Assembly (NCBI RefSeq): GCF_014170305.1
Contig: NZ_LZZT01000047.1
Span: 248,001-312,000, forward strand
Source: Achromobacter sp. UMC71
Lineage (GTDB): Bacteria; Pseudomonadota; Gammaproteobacteria; Burkholderiales; Burkholderiaceae_B
Length of the DNA stretch: 64,000 bases
Direction: 5' to 3'
Within the stretch, counting starts at the first letter, position 1; each line of letters begins with the position of its first letter. The notes under the pieces were generated by a model, which was given only the letters and a program-made list of their open reading frames with translations, did no database searches and was not told the DNA's origin. Below, piece by piece: positions 51,946 to 60,759 of this stretch. A program made the position numbers and the translations under genes.

Positions 51946-52293
51946 ATGCTCTTCCATACCCAATCCCCGACACCTGTGCGCCGCGCGCCCACCGCGTCGG
52001 CCTTCATCACCCTGACGTTCTACGGCAGCCCCACCGTGCTGGCCGCGATCCGCAAGCGCCTTTACGAAGCGCTGCGGCAGCGCGACGAGAGCGTGGCCGA
52101 TGTCCGCTATTCGGCCGACGGCGAGCAGGCCTGCACCGCCATCAGCCTGCGTAGCGATACCGGCAACCCCTGGCCGTTGATCACCTGGCTCAGCGACCTG
52201 TGCCGCGACATGGGCGTGCAGACGCTGCGTGTCGGGGTGTCGCCCGCGGCCCGCGCGCAGCCCGCGCCGGTGGTGGCGCCGACCCACCTCTGA
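51946..52293 (+). CDS. Small ACT-like protein, MgtC C-terminal-domain type
   Basis: A 115-residue soluble protein. The core (AFITLTFYGSPTVLAAIRKRLYEALRQRDE, VRYSADGEQACTAISLRSD, PLITWLSDLCRDMGVQTLRVGVSP) reads as beta-alpha-beta-beta-alpha-beta, the ferredoxin/ACT fold of the C-terminal domain of MgtC proteins, without MgtC's membrane part. ATG at 51946 follows TCAGGAGA. It lies 118 bp before mgtA in the same transcript. A regulatory role on the transporter is inferred. Confidence 0.6.
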   Translation: MLFHTQSPTPVRRAPTASAFITLTFYGSPTVLAAIRKRLYEALRQRDESVADVRYSADGEQACTAISLRSDTGNPWPLITWLSDLCRDMGVQTLRVGVSPAARAQPAPVVAPTHL

Positions 52294-52411
52294 TCCATCT
52301 TTTTTCGATTTTCAATATCCATCGAGTTCGCGCTCGCCGCGGATGGGGGATGCCTGCGCCTTGACGCCGGCGCTGCCCCGTCCACGACGAGTGCGGGCGG
52401 GAGCAGCGAAC

Positions 52412-55186
52412 ATGAAGCAAGTCCAAGAAGCCACGCTGCCGGCCCCGCGCGGGCCACGCAGCGAGAAGAACCGGGCGCCCGATACGGCGCCGGGCAAACG
52501 CCGCACGATGCCGGTGGCTCGCCATGCCGGGCTATCGGTGCAAGACAGCCTGCAGGCGTTGCAGACGCAGCGCTCGGGTCTGGCCGAAGCCGACGTGGCC
52601 GTGCGGCGCGCGGTCGATGGCATGAACGAGGTGGCGCACGACAAGCCGGCGCCAGCATGGTTGCAGCTGCTGCGCGCCTTCCGCAATCCGTTCGTGCTGG
52701 TGTTGTTGGGCCTGGCGGCGGTGTCGTACATGACCGACATCCAGTTCGCCAACCCGGCGGACCGGGACTGGACCGGCATCATCATCATGCTGACGATGGT
52801 GACGATCAGCGGCCTGTTGCGGTTCATCCAGGAATACCGGTCGGGCCGCGCCGCGGAAAAGCTCAAGTCCATGGTGCGCAGTACCGCCACGGTGGTGCGG
52901 CGAGACAGCCAGGCCAGCGAGCCGGCGCGGCGCGAGGTGCCGATGAATGAGCTGGTGCCGGGCGATATCGTCGAGCTGCAGGCGGGCGACATGATTCCCG
53001 CCGACATTCGCTTGCTGCAATCGCGCGACCTGTTCATCAGTCAGGCGATCCTGACCGGCGAAGCCTTGCCGGTGGAAAAGTACGACACGCTGGGCAGCGT
53101 CAGCGCCAAGCGCGCCGACGCGCAGGCCGGCGAAAACGCCGAGCTGCTGGACCTGGCCAATATCTGCTTCATGGGCACGAACGTGGTCAGCGGCACGGCC
53201 ACCGCGCTGGTGGTGGGCACCGGGGCAAACACGTATTTCGGTTCGCTGGCCAAGAACGTGGTGTCGACCAAGCGTGTCGAGACCAGCTTTGACCGCGGCG
53301 TGAACAGCGTGTCATGGCTGCTCATCAAGTTCATGCTGGTAATGGTGCCGATCGTGTTCGTCATCAATGGCGTGACCAAGGGCGACTGGGTGACCGCGCT
53401 GACGTTCGCATTGGCGGTGGCGGTGGGGCTGACCCCCGAGATGCTGCCCATGATCGTTTCGGCCAATCTGGCCAAGGGGGCGGTGGCGATGGCACGCCGC
53501 AAGGTGGTGGTCAAGCGCCTGAACTCGGTGCAGAACTTCGGCGCGATGGACGTGCTGTGCACGGACAAGACGGGCACGCTGACGCAGGACCGCATCATCC
53601 TTGAGCACCACTTCAATGTCGACGGCGAGATCGACGACGAGGTGCTGCGCCTGGGCTGGCTCAACAGCGTCAACCAGAGCGGCCAGCGCAACCTGATGGA
53701 CCGCGCGATCCTGGCGCGGGCGCTGGATCTGCGCGGCTGGGAGCGCAGCGACGCCTACGGCAAGGTCGACGAGATTCCGTTTGATTTCGTGCGCCGGCGG
53801 CTGTCGGTGGTGGTGCGAGGCGCGGACGGCGGCCTGGAGATGATCACCAAGGGCGCGGTCGAGGAAATGCTGGCGGTGAGCACGGGTGTGGTCAGCGATG
53901 GCCGCGAGGTGCCGCTGGATGCGGCCATGCGCAAGCGTCTGTTGCGCAGCGCCGAAGCCTACAACCGCGACGGTTTCCGGGTGCTGGTGGTGGCCTCGCG
54001 CCGGCTGGAAGACACCGGCCGCACGCAGTTCCAGACGGCCGATGAGAGCGGGCTGGTGGTGCGCGGCTTCCTGACCTTCCTGGATCCGCCCAAGGACTCG
54101 GCGCAGGCGGCGATCCGCGCGCTGAATGACTACGGCGTGGCGGTGAAGGTGCTGACGGGCGACAACCCCATCGTGGCCGCCAAGGTGTGCCGCGACGTGG
54201 GCCTGGACCTGGGCACCGAACGCGATGGCCGCGTGGTGCTGGGGTCGGAAATCGAGCAGATGGACGATGTGGCGCTATGCCAGCGCGTCGAGAACGCGGT
54301 GTTGTTCGCCAAACTGACGCCGCTACAGAAGTCGCGGGTGGTCAAGGCCTTGCAGGCCAACGGCCACACGGTGGGCTTTCTGGGCGACGGCATCAACGAT
54401 GCGCCGGCGCTGCGCGACGCCGACGTGGGCATCTCGGTGGACAGCGGCGCCGACATTGCCAAGGAGACGGCCGATATCGTGCTGCTGGAAAAGGACCTGA
54501 TGGTGCTGGAGCAGGGCGTCATCAAGGGCCGCGAGACCTTCGGCAACATTCTCAAGTACCTGAACATGACCGCCAGCTCGAACTTCGGCAACGTGTTCTC
54601 GGTGCTGGTGGCGTCGGCCTGGCTGCCTTGGGAACCGATGCTGTCGCTGCAGCTGCTGATCCAGAACCTGGTCTACGACATCTCGCAATTGACGCTGCCA
54701 TGGGACCGCATGGATGAAGAGTTCCTGAAGAAGCCGCGCAAGTGGGAAGCGGGCAACATCCAGCGCTTCATGCTGTGGCTGGGGCCGACGTCGTCGGTGT
54801 TCGATATCACCACCTACTTCCTGATGTGGACGGTGTTCGGCGCCGGGGCGGCCTATGCGCTGCATGGCGGCGACGGCGGCCAGACCATCATGAATTCGGG
54901 CTGGTTCATCGAAGGCCTGGTCTCGCAGACTTTTGTGGTGCACATGCTGCGCACGCGCAAGATTCCGTTCCTGCAAAGCACGGCGTCGCTGCCGGTGCTG
55001 TTGTCCACCACGGTCGCCATCGGGCTGGCGTGCTGGCTGCCGTTCTCGCCGATCGCCGAGTCCATCGGGTTCGTGGCCTTGCCGCCTATCTACTTCGGCT
55101 GGCTGGCGCTGACGATCCTGGGCTACATCGCGCTGACGCAGCAGGTCAAGACGTTCTACATCCGGCGCTACGGCCGCTGGTACTGA
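52412..55186 (+). CDS. mgtA: Mg2+-transporting P-type ATPase
   Basis: A 924-residue P3-type (P3B) ATPase that imports Mg2+ using ATP. Motifs: ILTGEALPVEK (actuator domain TGE), VLCTDKTGTLTQD with phosphorylated Asp385, MITKGAVEEM (nucleotide domain), VKVLTGDNPIVA, and FLGDGINDAPALRDADVGISVDSGADIAKE (hinge). Ten membrane helices, with PWEPMLSLQLLIQNLVYDISQLTLPWD typical of MgtA/MgtB. ATG at 52412 (MKQVQEATLP) follows GGGAGCAG; the frame is open upstream to 52229 inside the preceding gene. The basic N-terminal tail is similar to that of MgtA. A 63-residue membrane protein follows. Confidence 0.95.
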   Translation: MKQVQEATLPAPRGPRSEKNRAPDTAPGKRRTMPVARHAGLSVQDSLQALQTQRSGLAEADVAVRRAVDGMNEVAHDKPAPAWLQLLRAFRNPFVLVLLGLAAVSYMTDIQFANPADRDWTGIIIMLTMVTISGLLRFIQEYRSGRAAEKLKSMVRSTATVVRRDSQASEPARREVPMNELVPGDIVELQAGDMIPADIRLLQSRDLFISQAILTGEALPVEKYDTLGSVSAKRADAQAGENAELLDLANICFMGTNVVSGTATALVVGTGANTYFGSLAKNVVSTKRVETSFDRGVNSVSWLLIKFMLVMVPIVFVINGVTKGDWVTALTFALAVAVGLTPEMLPMIVSANLAKGAVAMARRKVVVKRLNSVQNFGAMDVLCTDKTGTLTQDRIILEHHFNVDGEIDDEVLRLGWLNSVNQSGQRNLMDRAILARALDLRGWERSDAYGKVDEIPFDFVRRRLSVVVRGADGGLEMITKGAVEEMLAVSTGVVSDGREVPLDAAMRKRLLRSAEAYNRDGFRVLVVASRRLEDTGRTQFQTADESGLVVRGFLTFLDPPKDSAQAAIRALNDYGVAVKVLTGDNPIVAAKVCRDVGLDLGTERDGRVVLGSEIEQMDDVALCQRVENAVLFAKLTPLQKSRVVKALQANGHTVGFLGDGINDAPALRDADVGISVDSGADIAKETADIVLLEKDLMVLEQGVIKGRETFGNILKYLNMTASSNFGNVFSVLVASAWLPWEPMLSLQLLIQNLVYDISQLTLPWDRMDEEFLKKPRKWEAGNIQRFMLWLGPTSSVFDITTYFLMWTVFGAGAAYALHGGDGGQTIMNSGWFIEGLVSQTFVVHMLRTRKIPFLQSTASLPVLLSTTVAIGLACWLPFSPIAESIGFVALPPIYFGWLALTILGYIALTQQVKTFYIRRYGRWY

Positions 55187-55204
55187 TATGTACGGAGAAC
55201 CCTC

Positions 55205-55396
55205 ATGGAAAAGGCATTCGAGGAAATGCGCAAGTTCTCGCGCGACATGCACGACTACACGGCTGAAAGGGTGGCGCGCCGTGGCGGCGACCTGCCGGAC
55301 ATGCCGGACGGCCCCTTGATTCCGCTGCGCCTGCTGGTGCCGATGCTGCTGGTATGGACGGTGGGGGTGGGCGGAATTCTGTGCCTGCTGCGCTGA
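55205..55396 (+). CDS. 63-residue single-span membrane protein after mgtA
   Basis: MEKAFEEMRKFSRDMHDYTAERV... then LIPLRLLVPMLLVWTVGVGGILCLL as one membrane helix at the C-terminus. The ribosome-binding site CGGAG is well spaced; the gene starts 18 bp after the mgtA stop codon, so it is in the operon. Short membrane proteins such as MgtS and MgtR bind and stabilise or mark MgtA/MgtC proteins in enterobacteria; a similar job is inferred. No homology to them is visible. Confidence 0.7.
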   Translation: MEKAFEEMRKFSRDMHDYTAERVARRGGDLPDMPDGPLIPLRLLVPMLLVWTVGVGGILCLLR

Positions 55397-55493
55397 TCGG
55401 GCGGTGACAAGACAAGGGCAAGGCCGCAAAACGGTCTTGCCCTTTTTCGTGGGATTGAAGGCAGCCCGCGCCGGGCGGTGCGGGCCGCGCGGT

Positions 55494-55595
55494 TCAGACG
55501 CCGCCGTGCAGCATCTGGATGATGCCCAGCGCGATCCAGATGCCGACGAGCACGGCGCCGCGCGCGAGCCAGAGCGTCCTGATGGAGAGTTTCAT
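55494..55595 (-). CDS. 33-residue small membrane protein
   Basis: Starts MKLSIRTLWLARGAVLVGIW and ends LHGGV: a basic N-terminus then one hydrophobic helix from about residue 13. ATG at 55595; the ribosome-binding site is weak (GGCAGA). A minus-strand -10 TATAAT at 55665-55670 and the palindrome at 55713 lie upstream. Too short for usual gene calling. Divergent from the histidine kinase gene and convergent with the mgtA operon end. Confidence 0.5.
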   Translation of the reverse strand: MKLSIRTLWLARGAVLVGIWIALGIIQMLHGGV

Positions 55596-55712
55596 GGGAA
55601 TCTGCCGGTGAACGTTGAAGGACAGGGCGCGGCTGGGCCGCAGCGCCGCGCGGGGGATGAAAAAATTATAGGAACCGGCTCCCCGCGGCGCGAGGCGGGA
55701 TTGGGGTGGCCC

Positions 55713-55732
55713 GCGTATACCTTGGTATACGC
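55713..55732. promoter_or_regulatory. Perfect 20-bp palindrome between divergent promoters
   Basis: GCGTATACC-TT-GGTATACGC, nine-bp arms. A plus-strand -10 (TACAAT, 55771-55776) and a minus-strand -10 (TATAAT, 55665-55670) lie on either side, each putting the palindrome about 60-65 bp upstream of the inferred transcription start. Neither promoter has a recognisable -35, so both look activator-dependent. The 13-base core is repeated at 51689. Confidence 0.65.
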
Positions 55733-55841
55733 ACGCTTTACGGCGGTAGGCCACGGCCGCCGGCTGTCTCTACAATGGCGTGTCGCGGCGCGCGGCGCAT
55801 CGGAGCCGGCGCCGCTTTCCTTACACCGGGGTGGTCGCGCC

Positions 55842-56924
55842 ATGTTCCACAAGCTGGCCAGGGGTTTGAAACAGCGCCCGGGCGCGGGCATCGCGCTGCT
55901 GATCGCGCTGATGGCGGCTATTTTCCTGGCGGACACCTTTACCCGCCTGGAAATCGCCGTGGCCGTGTTCTACGTGGCGGTGATCCTGGCGGCATTCAGT
56001 TTCCTGCCGCGGCGCGGCGTGATCGTGGTGGCGGTGGTCTGCGCGGCGCTGACCCTGATCAGCCTGTTCCTGACGCCCAATGGCGGTGCGCTGCGCGAGC
56101 TGGGGCTGATCAACGCGCTGATCAGCATTGCCGCGATTGGGGTGACGGCCTACCTGGCGCTCAAGCGCGCGGCGGCTGAAGACGCGGCATTCGAGGCCCG
56201 CACGCAGCTGGCGCGCATGGCCCGCATTCACAGCCTGGGCGAACTGACGGCGTCGATTGCCCACGAGATCAACCAGCCGCTGGCGGCCATCGCCACCAGC
56301 GGCAGCGCCTGCCAGCGCTGGCTGGAGCATGAACCGCCCAATATCGAACGCGCCTTGCGCGCCTTGCAGCGCATGACGGACGATGTGACCCGGGCGAGCG
56401 AGGTGGTGGCGCGGATTCGGCGCGATGCGCGCAATGCCGCGCCGCAACGGACCCGGCTGGCGCTGCCCGATGTGATCGGCGATGTGCTGGAACGGGCTGG
56501 CGGCGAACTCGACCGCCACGAGGTGGTGCTGTCCACCCGTATTCAGGAGCACATGCCCGAGGTGCTGGGAGACCGTGTGCAGTTGGGGCAGGTGATTGTC
56601 AACTTGGTGCTCAACGCCATCGAAGCCATGCAGGATACCCCCGCCGGCGCGCGCCAACTGACGCTGCGTCTGACGGCGCAAGAGCCTGGGCAGGTGCAGT
56701 TTTCGTTGACCGATACCGGACCCGGCCTGAGCCCGCAGGCACGCGAGCGCCTGTTCGACACGTTCTGGACGACCAAGCCGGACGGCACTGGATTGGGTTT
56801 GACCATCAGCCGCGGCATCATCGAAAGCCACGGCGGCCGCCTGTGGGCCGAGCCCGCCGGGCGTGGCGGCGCGGTGTTCTGTTTTACGCTGCCGGCGGCA
56901 CCCGAGGAAGAACCATCATCATGA
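55842..56924 (+). CDS. Membrane-bound histidine kinase
   Basis: A 360-residue sensor kinase. Three or four N-terminal membrane helices (GIALLIALMAAIFLADTF, IAVAVFYVAVILAAFSFLP, GVIVVAVVCAALTLISLFLT, LINALISIAAIGVTAYLAL) have almost no periplasmic loop, so the signal is probably sensed in or near the membrane. H-box SLGELTASIAHEINQPLAAI, N-box VNLVLNAIEAM, G-boxes DTGPGL and GTGLGLTISRGIIESHGG. FixL/DctB-like. Stop overlaps the next start (ATGA). ATG at 55842. Confidence 0.9.
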   Translation: MFHKLARGLKQRPGAGIALLIALMAAIFLADTFTRLEIAVAVFYVAVILAAFSFLPRRGVIVVAVVCAALTLISLFLTPNGGALRELGLINALISIAAIGVTAYLALKRAAAEDAAFEARTQLARMARIHSLGELTASIAHEINQPLAAIATSGSACQRWLEHEPPNIERALRALQRMTDDVTRASEVVARIRRDARNAAPQRTRLALPDVIGDVLERAGGELDRHEVVLSTRIQEHMPEVLGDRVQLGQVIVNLVLNAIEAMQDTPAGARQLTLRLTAQEPGQVQFSLTDTGPGLSPQARERLFDTFWTTKPDGTGLGLTISRGIIESHGGRLWAEPAGRGGAVFCFTLPAAPEEEPSS

Positions 56925-57541
56925 ACACGCACGCACGGCCCGAGCCGGCCACTGTCCATATCGTCGACGACGACGTCTCGTTGCGCGAGTCGCTGGAAGA
57001 CCTGATGCACTCGGTCGGGCTGCCGGTGCGCGGCTACGGGTCGGTGCAGGAGTTCCTGGACAGCGATGCGGGCGCGGGCCCCGGATGCCTGGTGCTGGAC
57101 GTGCGCCTGCCAGGCCAGAGCGGCATGGACCTGCTGCGCCGCATGCAGCACGCGCGGCGCCGGATGCCGGTGGTGATGATCACCGGCCATGGCGACATCG
57201 CGATGTCGGTGGCGGCGATGAAGCTGGGCGCGGTGGATTTCCTGACCAAGCCCTTTCGCGACCAGGACCTGCTGGACACCATCCACGCGGCGGTGGAGCA
57301 AGACCGCGCGCAGCTGGCCAGCCTGTCGGGGTCCGAAGAGGTGCGCGCCCGTTGGAACACGCTGACCGATGGCGAAAAGGCGGTGATGGAACGCGTGGTG
57401 CGCGGCATGCTGAACAAGCAGATCGCCGCCGAGCTGAATGTCAGCGAGATCACCGTCAAGGTGCGGCGCGGGCGGGTGATGCGCAAGATGCAGGTACGCA
57501 CGCTGGCCGATCTGGTGCGGGCAGGCGGGCAGTTGGGCTAG
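56921..57541 (+). CDS. FixJ/LuxR-family response regulator
   Basis: A 206-residue response regulator. Receiver: VHIVDDDVSLRESL, phosphoacceptor Asp in LVLDVRLPGQSG, Lys in FLTKPFRDQDLL. Output: LuxR-type helix-turn-helix with LTDGEKAVMERVVRGMLNKQIAAELNVSEITVKVRRGRVMRKM. Coupled to the kinase by ATGA overlap. It is the natural candidate to bind the palindromes at 55713 and 51689. Its last 86 bp overlap the 3' end of the converging binding-protein gene. Confidence 0.93.
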   Translation: MNTHARPEPATVHIVDDDVSLRESLEDLMHSVGLPVRGYGSVQEFLDSDAGAGPGCLVLDVRLPGQSGMDLLRRMQHARRRMPVVMITGHGDIAMSVAAMKLGAVDFLTKPFRDQDLLDTIHAAVEQDRAQLASLSGSEEVRARWNTLTDGEKAVMERVVRGMLNKQIAAELNVSEITVKVRRGRVMRKMQVRTLADLVRAGGQLG

Positions 57542-58637
57542 GAAGGCCACCCGCTTGTTCCGCGCTGCGTGGCGGCTGCGCCGCCGCCCGCCAGACGTCC
57601 AGGAAATGCCGCTTTTTCAGCGGATCCAGGTACACCAGCAGACCCACCCCCAGGCCCACGGGCCGCACGCCCGCCGCCGGAATCACCGACGCGCCGACCG
57701 GCCGCATGCCGGACTGGCGGGACAGCATCTCCTGGCCGCGTGGCGACAGCAGGTAGTCCAGGAAGCGGGCGCCCAGGTCCGCGCGCGGCGCCTGCCGCGG
57801 AATGATGGCCGAGCGCGACAGCATCAAGGTGTAATCCTGCGGGTAGACGATGGCCAGCGGCGCGCCCTGGTCGATGCGATGGCGGGTATAGGATTCCAGC
57901 AGGTTGTAGGCCAGCGTGATCTCGCCGCGTTGCAGCTTGTCCAGGGCGTCTTCGGTGGACTGATGCACGGCGACACGGTTGCGGCCCAGCGCGGCCAGCA
58001 GCGCGCCGGCCAGGCTGTCCAGCCGCGCATCCTGGGTGGCGGCCAGGTAGCCGATGCCGCTGCCTTCCACGTCGTAGGTCGAGACGCGGCCGGCCAGCGG
58101 CTGATCTGACGCCTGCAGCAGTGCCAGCAGTTCGCGGCGCGTGCGGGGCGCGCGCGCCGCGTCCAGCCGGCGCGTGTCGTAGACGATTACGATGGGGTCG
58201 ATGCCGATGCTGAAGACTTCGTCGCGCCAGTTGGCCCAGGCGGGCAGGGCGCGGGTTTCGGGCGAGACATGGGGCTGGGCCAGGCCGTCGTTGACCAGCT
58301 TGGTCTGCAGGTCCATGGCGCTGCTGATGACCAGGTCCGGGCCAGCCTTGACGCCGGGCGCCTGCGCGGCGCGCGCCACCGTGTCGCTGTACAGCGCCTG
58401 GGTCGACAGCTCGGTGTATTCCAGCCGCACGCCGGGGTTCAGCTGGCTGAAGTCTTCGAGTACGCCGCGAAACACCTGCACGCTGTTGGACGCGTGCACC
58501 ACCAGCACGTGCTTGCTGGCGGCAGGGCCGAGCACCAGGCCGTCGCCGCTGGTTTCGGCGGAATGGCCGACGGCGGCCAACAGCAGGGCGGCGCAGCCGG
58601 CCGCCAGGCGGGCAAGCAGAAGGAATCTAGGCGTCAT
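57456..58637 (-). CDS. Periplasmic ABC-type substrate-binding protein
   Basis: A 393-residue type II periplasmic binding protein of the Fe3+/thiamine-like group. Signal peptide LAAGCAALLLAAVGHSA; core HVLVVHASNSVQVFRGVLEDFSQLNPGVRLEYTEL, WANWRDEVFSIGIDPIVIVYDTRR, GRVSTYDVEGSGIGYLA and LLSPRGQEMLSRQSGMRPVG. The last 45 residues are Pro/Ala-rich and lie partly antisense to the response-regulator gene. It starts 11 bp inside the end of the upstream kinase gene, so it belongs to the OmpR/kinase operon. No permease is adjacent; a co-sensor role is possible. Confidence 0.87.
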   Translation of the reverse strand: MTPRFLLLARLAAGCAALLLAAVGHSAETSGDGLVLGPAASKHVLVVHASNSVQVFRGVLEDFSQLNPGVRLEYTELSTQALYSDTVARAAQAPGVKAGPDLVISSAMDLQTKLVNDGLAQPHVSPETRALPAWANWRDEVFSIGIDPIVIVYDTRRLDAARAPRTRRELLALLQASDQPLAGRVSTYDVEGSGIGYLAATQDARLDSLAGALLAALGRNRVAVHQSTEDALDKLQRGEITLAYNLLESYTRHRIDQGAPLAIVYPQDYTLMLSRSAIIPRQAPRADLGARFLDYLLSPRGQEMLSRQSGMRPVGASVIPAAGVRPVGLGVGLLVYLDPLKKRHFLDVWRAAAQPPRSAEQAGGLPSPTARLPAPDRPACVPASCASPARAAP

Positions 58638-60027
58638 GGCGGTGAACCGGCAAGGTGATCACGGCGTCCAGGCCGCCTTCCGGGCGATTGCTCAGGCAGA
58701 GCTGGCCCTGGTGGATGTCGACCACGCGCTTGACGATCGACAGGCCCAGCCCGGCGCCCGGCGTGCGCGGATTGGGGCCGCGCGAAAAGCGCTCGAAGGC
58801 GCTGTGCGCCTGCGCGGGAGCAATGCCGGGGCCGCGGTCCGACACCGCAATGCGCCAGTGTTCGTCCCGCCGTTGCAGCCCGATATCGATATGACCGTCT
58901 TCCGAGGCGCCGTGGCGCAGAGCGTTGTCGATGAGATTCTTGAAGGCCTCGCGCAGCATCAGGCTGTCGCCGGGGGCCATTGCCGCGCCGGTGTCCGGCA
59001 GATGTAGCCGCACGTCGGGCTGCGGGTCGGCCTGCGGCACCGTGTCATGGACCGCCTGGCGCAGCAGTTCGGCCAGGTCCACAGGCTCGAATCTGCGCAG
59101 GTTGCTGCGGTGGATCACGCTGGCGTCGCTGAGCAGCTGGTTGACCAGGCGCGACAGCTTTTCGGCGTTGCGCAGCACGGCCAGCAGGCTGCGGCGCTGT
59201 TCCGCGGGGTCTTCTTCGTCCAGCGCGACTTCCATCTGCGCGTGCAGCGCCGCCAGCGGCGTGCGCAGCTGGTGCGCGGCCTCGGCGATGAACAGGCGCA
59301 GGGTGTCCAGGTTTTCGGCCAGGCGGGCCATGAAGCCGTCCAGCGAATGCACCAGCGTATCGAGTTCCTCGGGCACGGGCGCCGCGATGGGATGCAGGTC
59401 TGACGCGCTGCGCCCGGCCAGCTCGCGCTCGATGCGCTGGATCGGCGACAGCGAACGTTGCAGCCCCCAGTAGGCCAGCGCCAGCGCGGCGGCGGTAAAG
59501 CCGATCAGCGCCAGTGTGCCTTGCCACAAAATGCGTTCGGCCAGCGCATCGCGGGCCTCGCGCGTTTGCGCCACCAGGATCCGTGCGGACTCGGTCGCGC
59601 GCGGGCCGGCGACCTTGCGTTCCATCCACGCGACCCGCACGGGCTGACCCTGGTAAGTGGTGGCATACAGCTGCGGCGAATCCGCGGCCTCGGCGTGGCG
59701 TGCGGGCGGCAGCGGCAGATCGGCATACCCCGAAATCAACGCGCCGTCCGCCGCCGCGACCCGGTAGAACACCCGGTCGCGCGGCGCCTGTTCCAGCAGC
59801 GCGAGCGCCGCGTAGGGCATATCCATCTGCCAGTCGCCCTGCACCAGTTGCAGGCTGTCGGCCATCGACAGCACCGAGGCGCGCAGCAATTGGTCGTACG
59901 TGGTGTCGGCGGTCTGTTGCGCATAGCCGCGCACCAGCGTGTATAGCGCGCCCAGCGCCACCACGAACAGCGCCAGCAGCATGGCCAGCAAGCGGCGGCG
60001 TACGGAAATGCGGCGGCCGTGCTGCAC
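58627..60027 (-). CDS. Histidine kinase with 2CSK_N domain (TctE/QseC-like)
   Basis: A 466-residue sensor kinase. N-terminal helix (LLAMLLALFVVALGALYTLV), a periplasmic 2CSK_N domain (about 30-165; QQTADTTYDQLLRASVLSMAD), second helix (GTLALIGFTAAALALAYWGL), a HAMP-like linker, H-box FIAEAAHQLRTPLAALHAQ, N-box FKNLIDNALRHG, and DRGPGIAP plus GAGLGLSIVKRV. GTG start at 60027, 3 bp after the regulator stop codon. Kinases of this type respond to carboxylates or metals. Confidence 0.9.
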   Translation of the reverse strand: MQHGRRISVRRRLLAMLLALFVVALGALYTLVRGYAQQTADTTYDQLLRASVLSMADSLQLVQGDWQMDMPYAALALLEQAPRDRVFYRVAAADGALISGYADLPLPPARHAEAADSPQLYATTYQGQPVRVAWMERKVAGPRATESARILVAQTREARDALAERILWQGTLALIGFTAAALALAYWGLQRSLSPIQRIERELAGRSASDLHPIAAPVPEELDTLVHSLDGFMARLAENLDTLRLFIAEAAHQLRTPLAALHAQMEVALDEEDPAEQRRSLLAVLRNAEKLSRLVNQLLSDASVIHRSNLRRFEPVDLAELLRQAVHDTVPQADPQPDVRLHLPDTGAAMAPGDSLMLREAFKNLIDNALRHGASEDGHIDIGLQRRDEHWRIAVSDRGPGIAPAQAHSAFERFSRGPNPRTPGAGLGLSIVKRVVDIHQGQLCLSNRPEGGLDAVITLPVHRHDA

Positions 60028-60030
60028 GGC

Positions 60031-60759
60031 TCAGTCCCGCGGGGCGTCCGGCGCGGGCTCCGGCGCCGTGCCGGACGCGGCCGGCTGGCTCTCATCCACC
60101 GCCGTCAGCAGATACCCCGTGCCGCGCTGCGTCTCGATGCGCAGCGGCGATCCTTCGAGCTTCTTGCGCAGCCGCGCGATATACACCTCGATCGCATTCG
60201 GCGCCGCGTCGTCGTCAAACGCAAACAACTTGTTCGCGATCTCCGACTTGCTGACCGCGCGATTCATCCCCGCCAGCAGGATTTCAAGCAAGCTGTATTC
60301 GCGCTTGGGCAGCTCGATGCGCTGCCCGGCCAGACTGACATGCCGCGCGGCGCTGTCGATCACCAGTTCCCCGAACCGCAACACGCCGGCTGCCTGCGCG
60401 CTGGGCCGCCGCAGCAATGCCCGGCAGCGCGCTTCCAGCTCGCGAAAATCAAACGGCTTGGCCAGGTAATCATCGGCCCCGGTATCGAGCGCATGTACCC
60501 GATCCTCGATATCGATCCGCGCCGTCAATGCCAGCACCGGTGTCTTGCTACCGCGGTCGCGCAACCGATGCAACACATCAAACCCCGACATCCGCGGCAA
60601 GCCGATATCCAGAATCACCAGATCAAAGGTCTCGTACTGCAACACCCCATCCGCGCTCAAGCCATCACTCTGGTAATCGACGGCATGCCCAAGACGACGC
60701 AGTCGGCGTACGAGCGCGTCGGCCAGGTCCTCGTCGTCTTCGATCACCAGAATTCGCAT
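60031..60759 (-). CDS. OmpR-family response regulator (TctD/QseB-like)
   Basis: A 242-residue regulator. Receiver: RILVIEDDEDLADALVRRL, Asp in LVILDIGLPRMSGFD, Lys in YLAKPFDFRELEAR. Winged-helix output: LPKREYSLLEILLAGMNRAVSKSEI and NAIEVYIARLRKKL, ending IETQRGTGYLL. A short Pro/Ala tail follows. It is the first gene of the three-gene operon with the kinase and the binding protein. Confidence 0.94.
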   Translation of the reverse strand: MRILVIEDDEDLADALVRRLRRLGHAVDYQSDGLSADGVLQYETFDLVILDIGLPRMSGFDVLHRLRDRGSKTPVLALTARIDIEDRVHALDTGADDYLAKPFDFRELEARCRALLRRPSAQAAGVLRFGELVIDSAARHVSLAGQRIELPKREYSLLEILLAGMNRAVSKSEIANKLFAFDDDAAPNAIEVYIARLRKKLEGSPLRIETQRGTGYLLTAVDESQPAASGTAPEPAPDAPRD

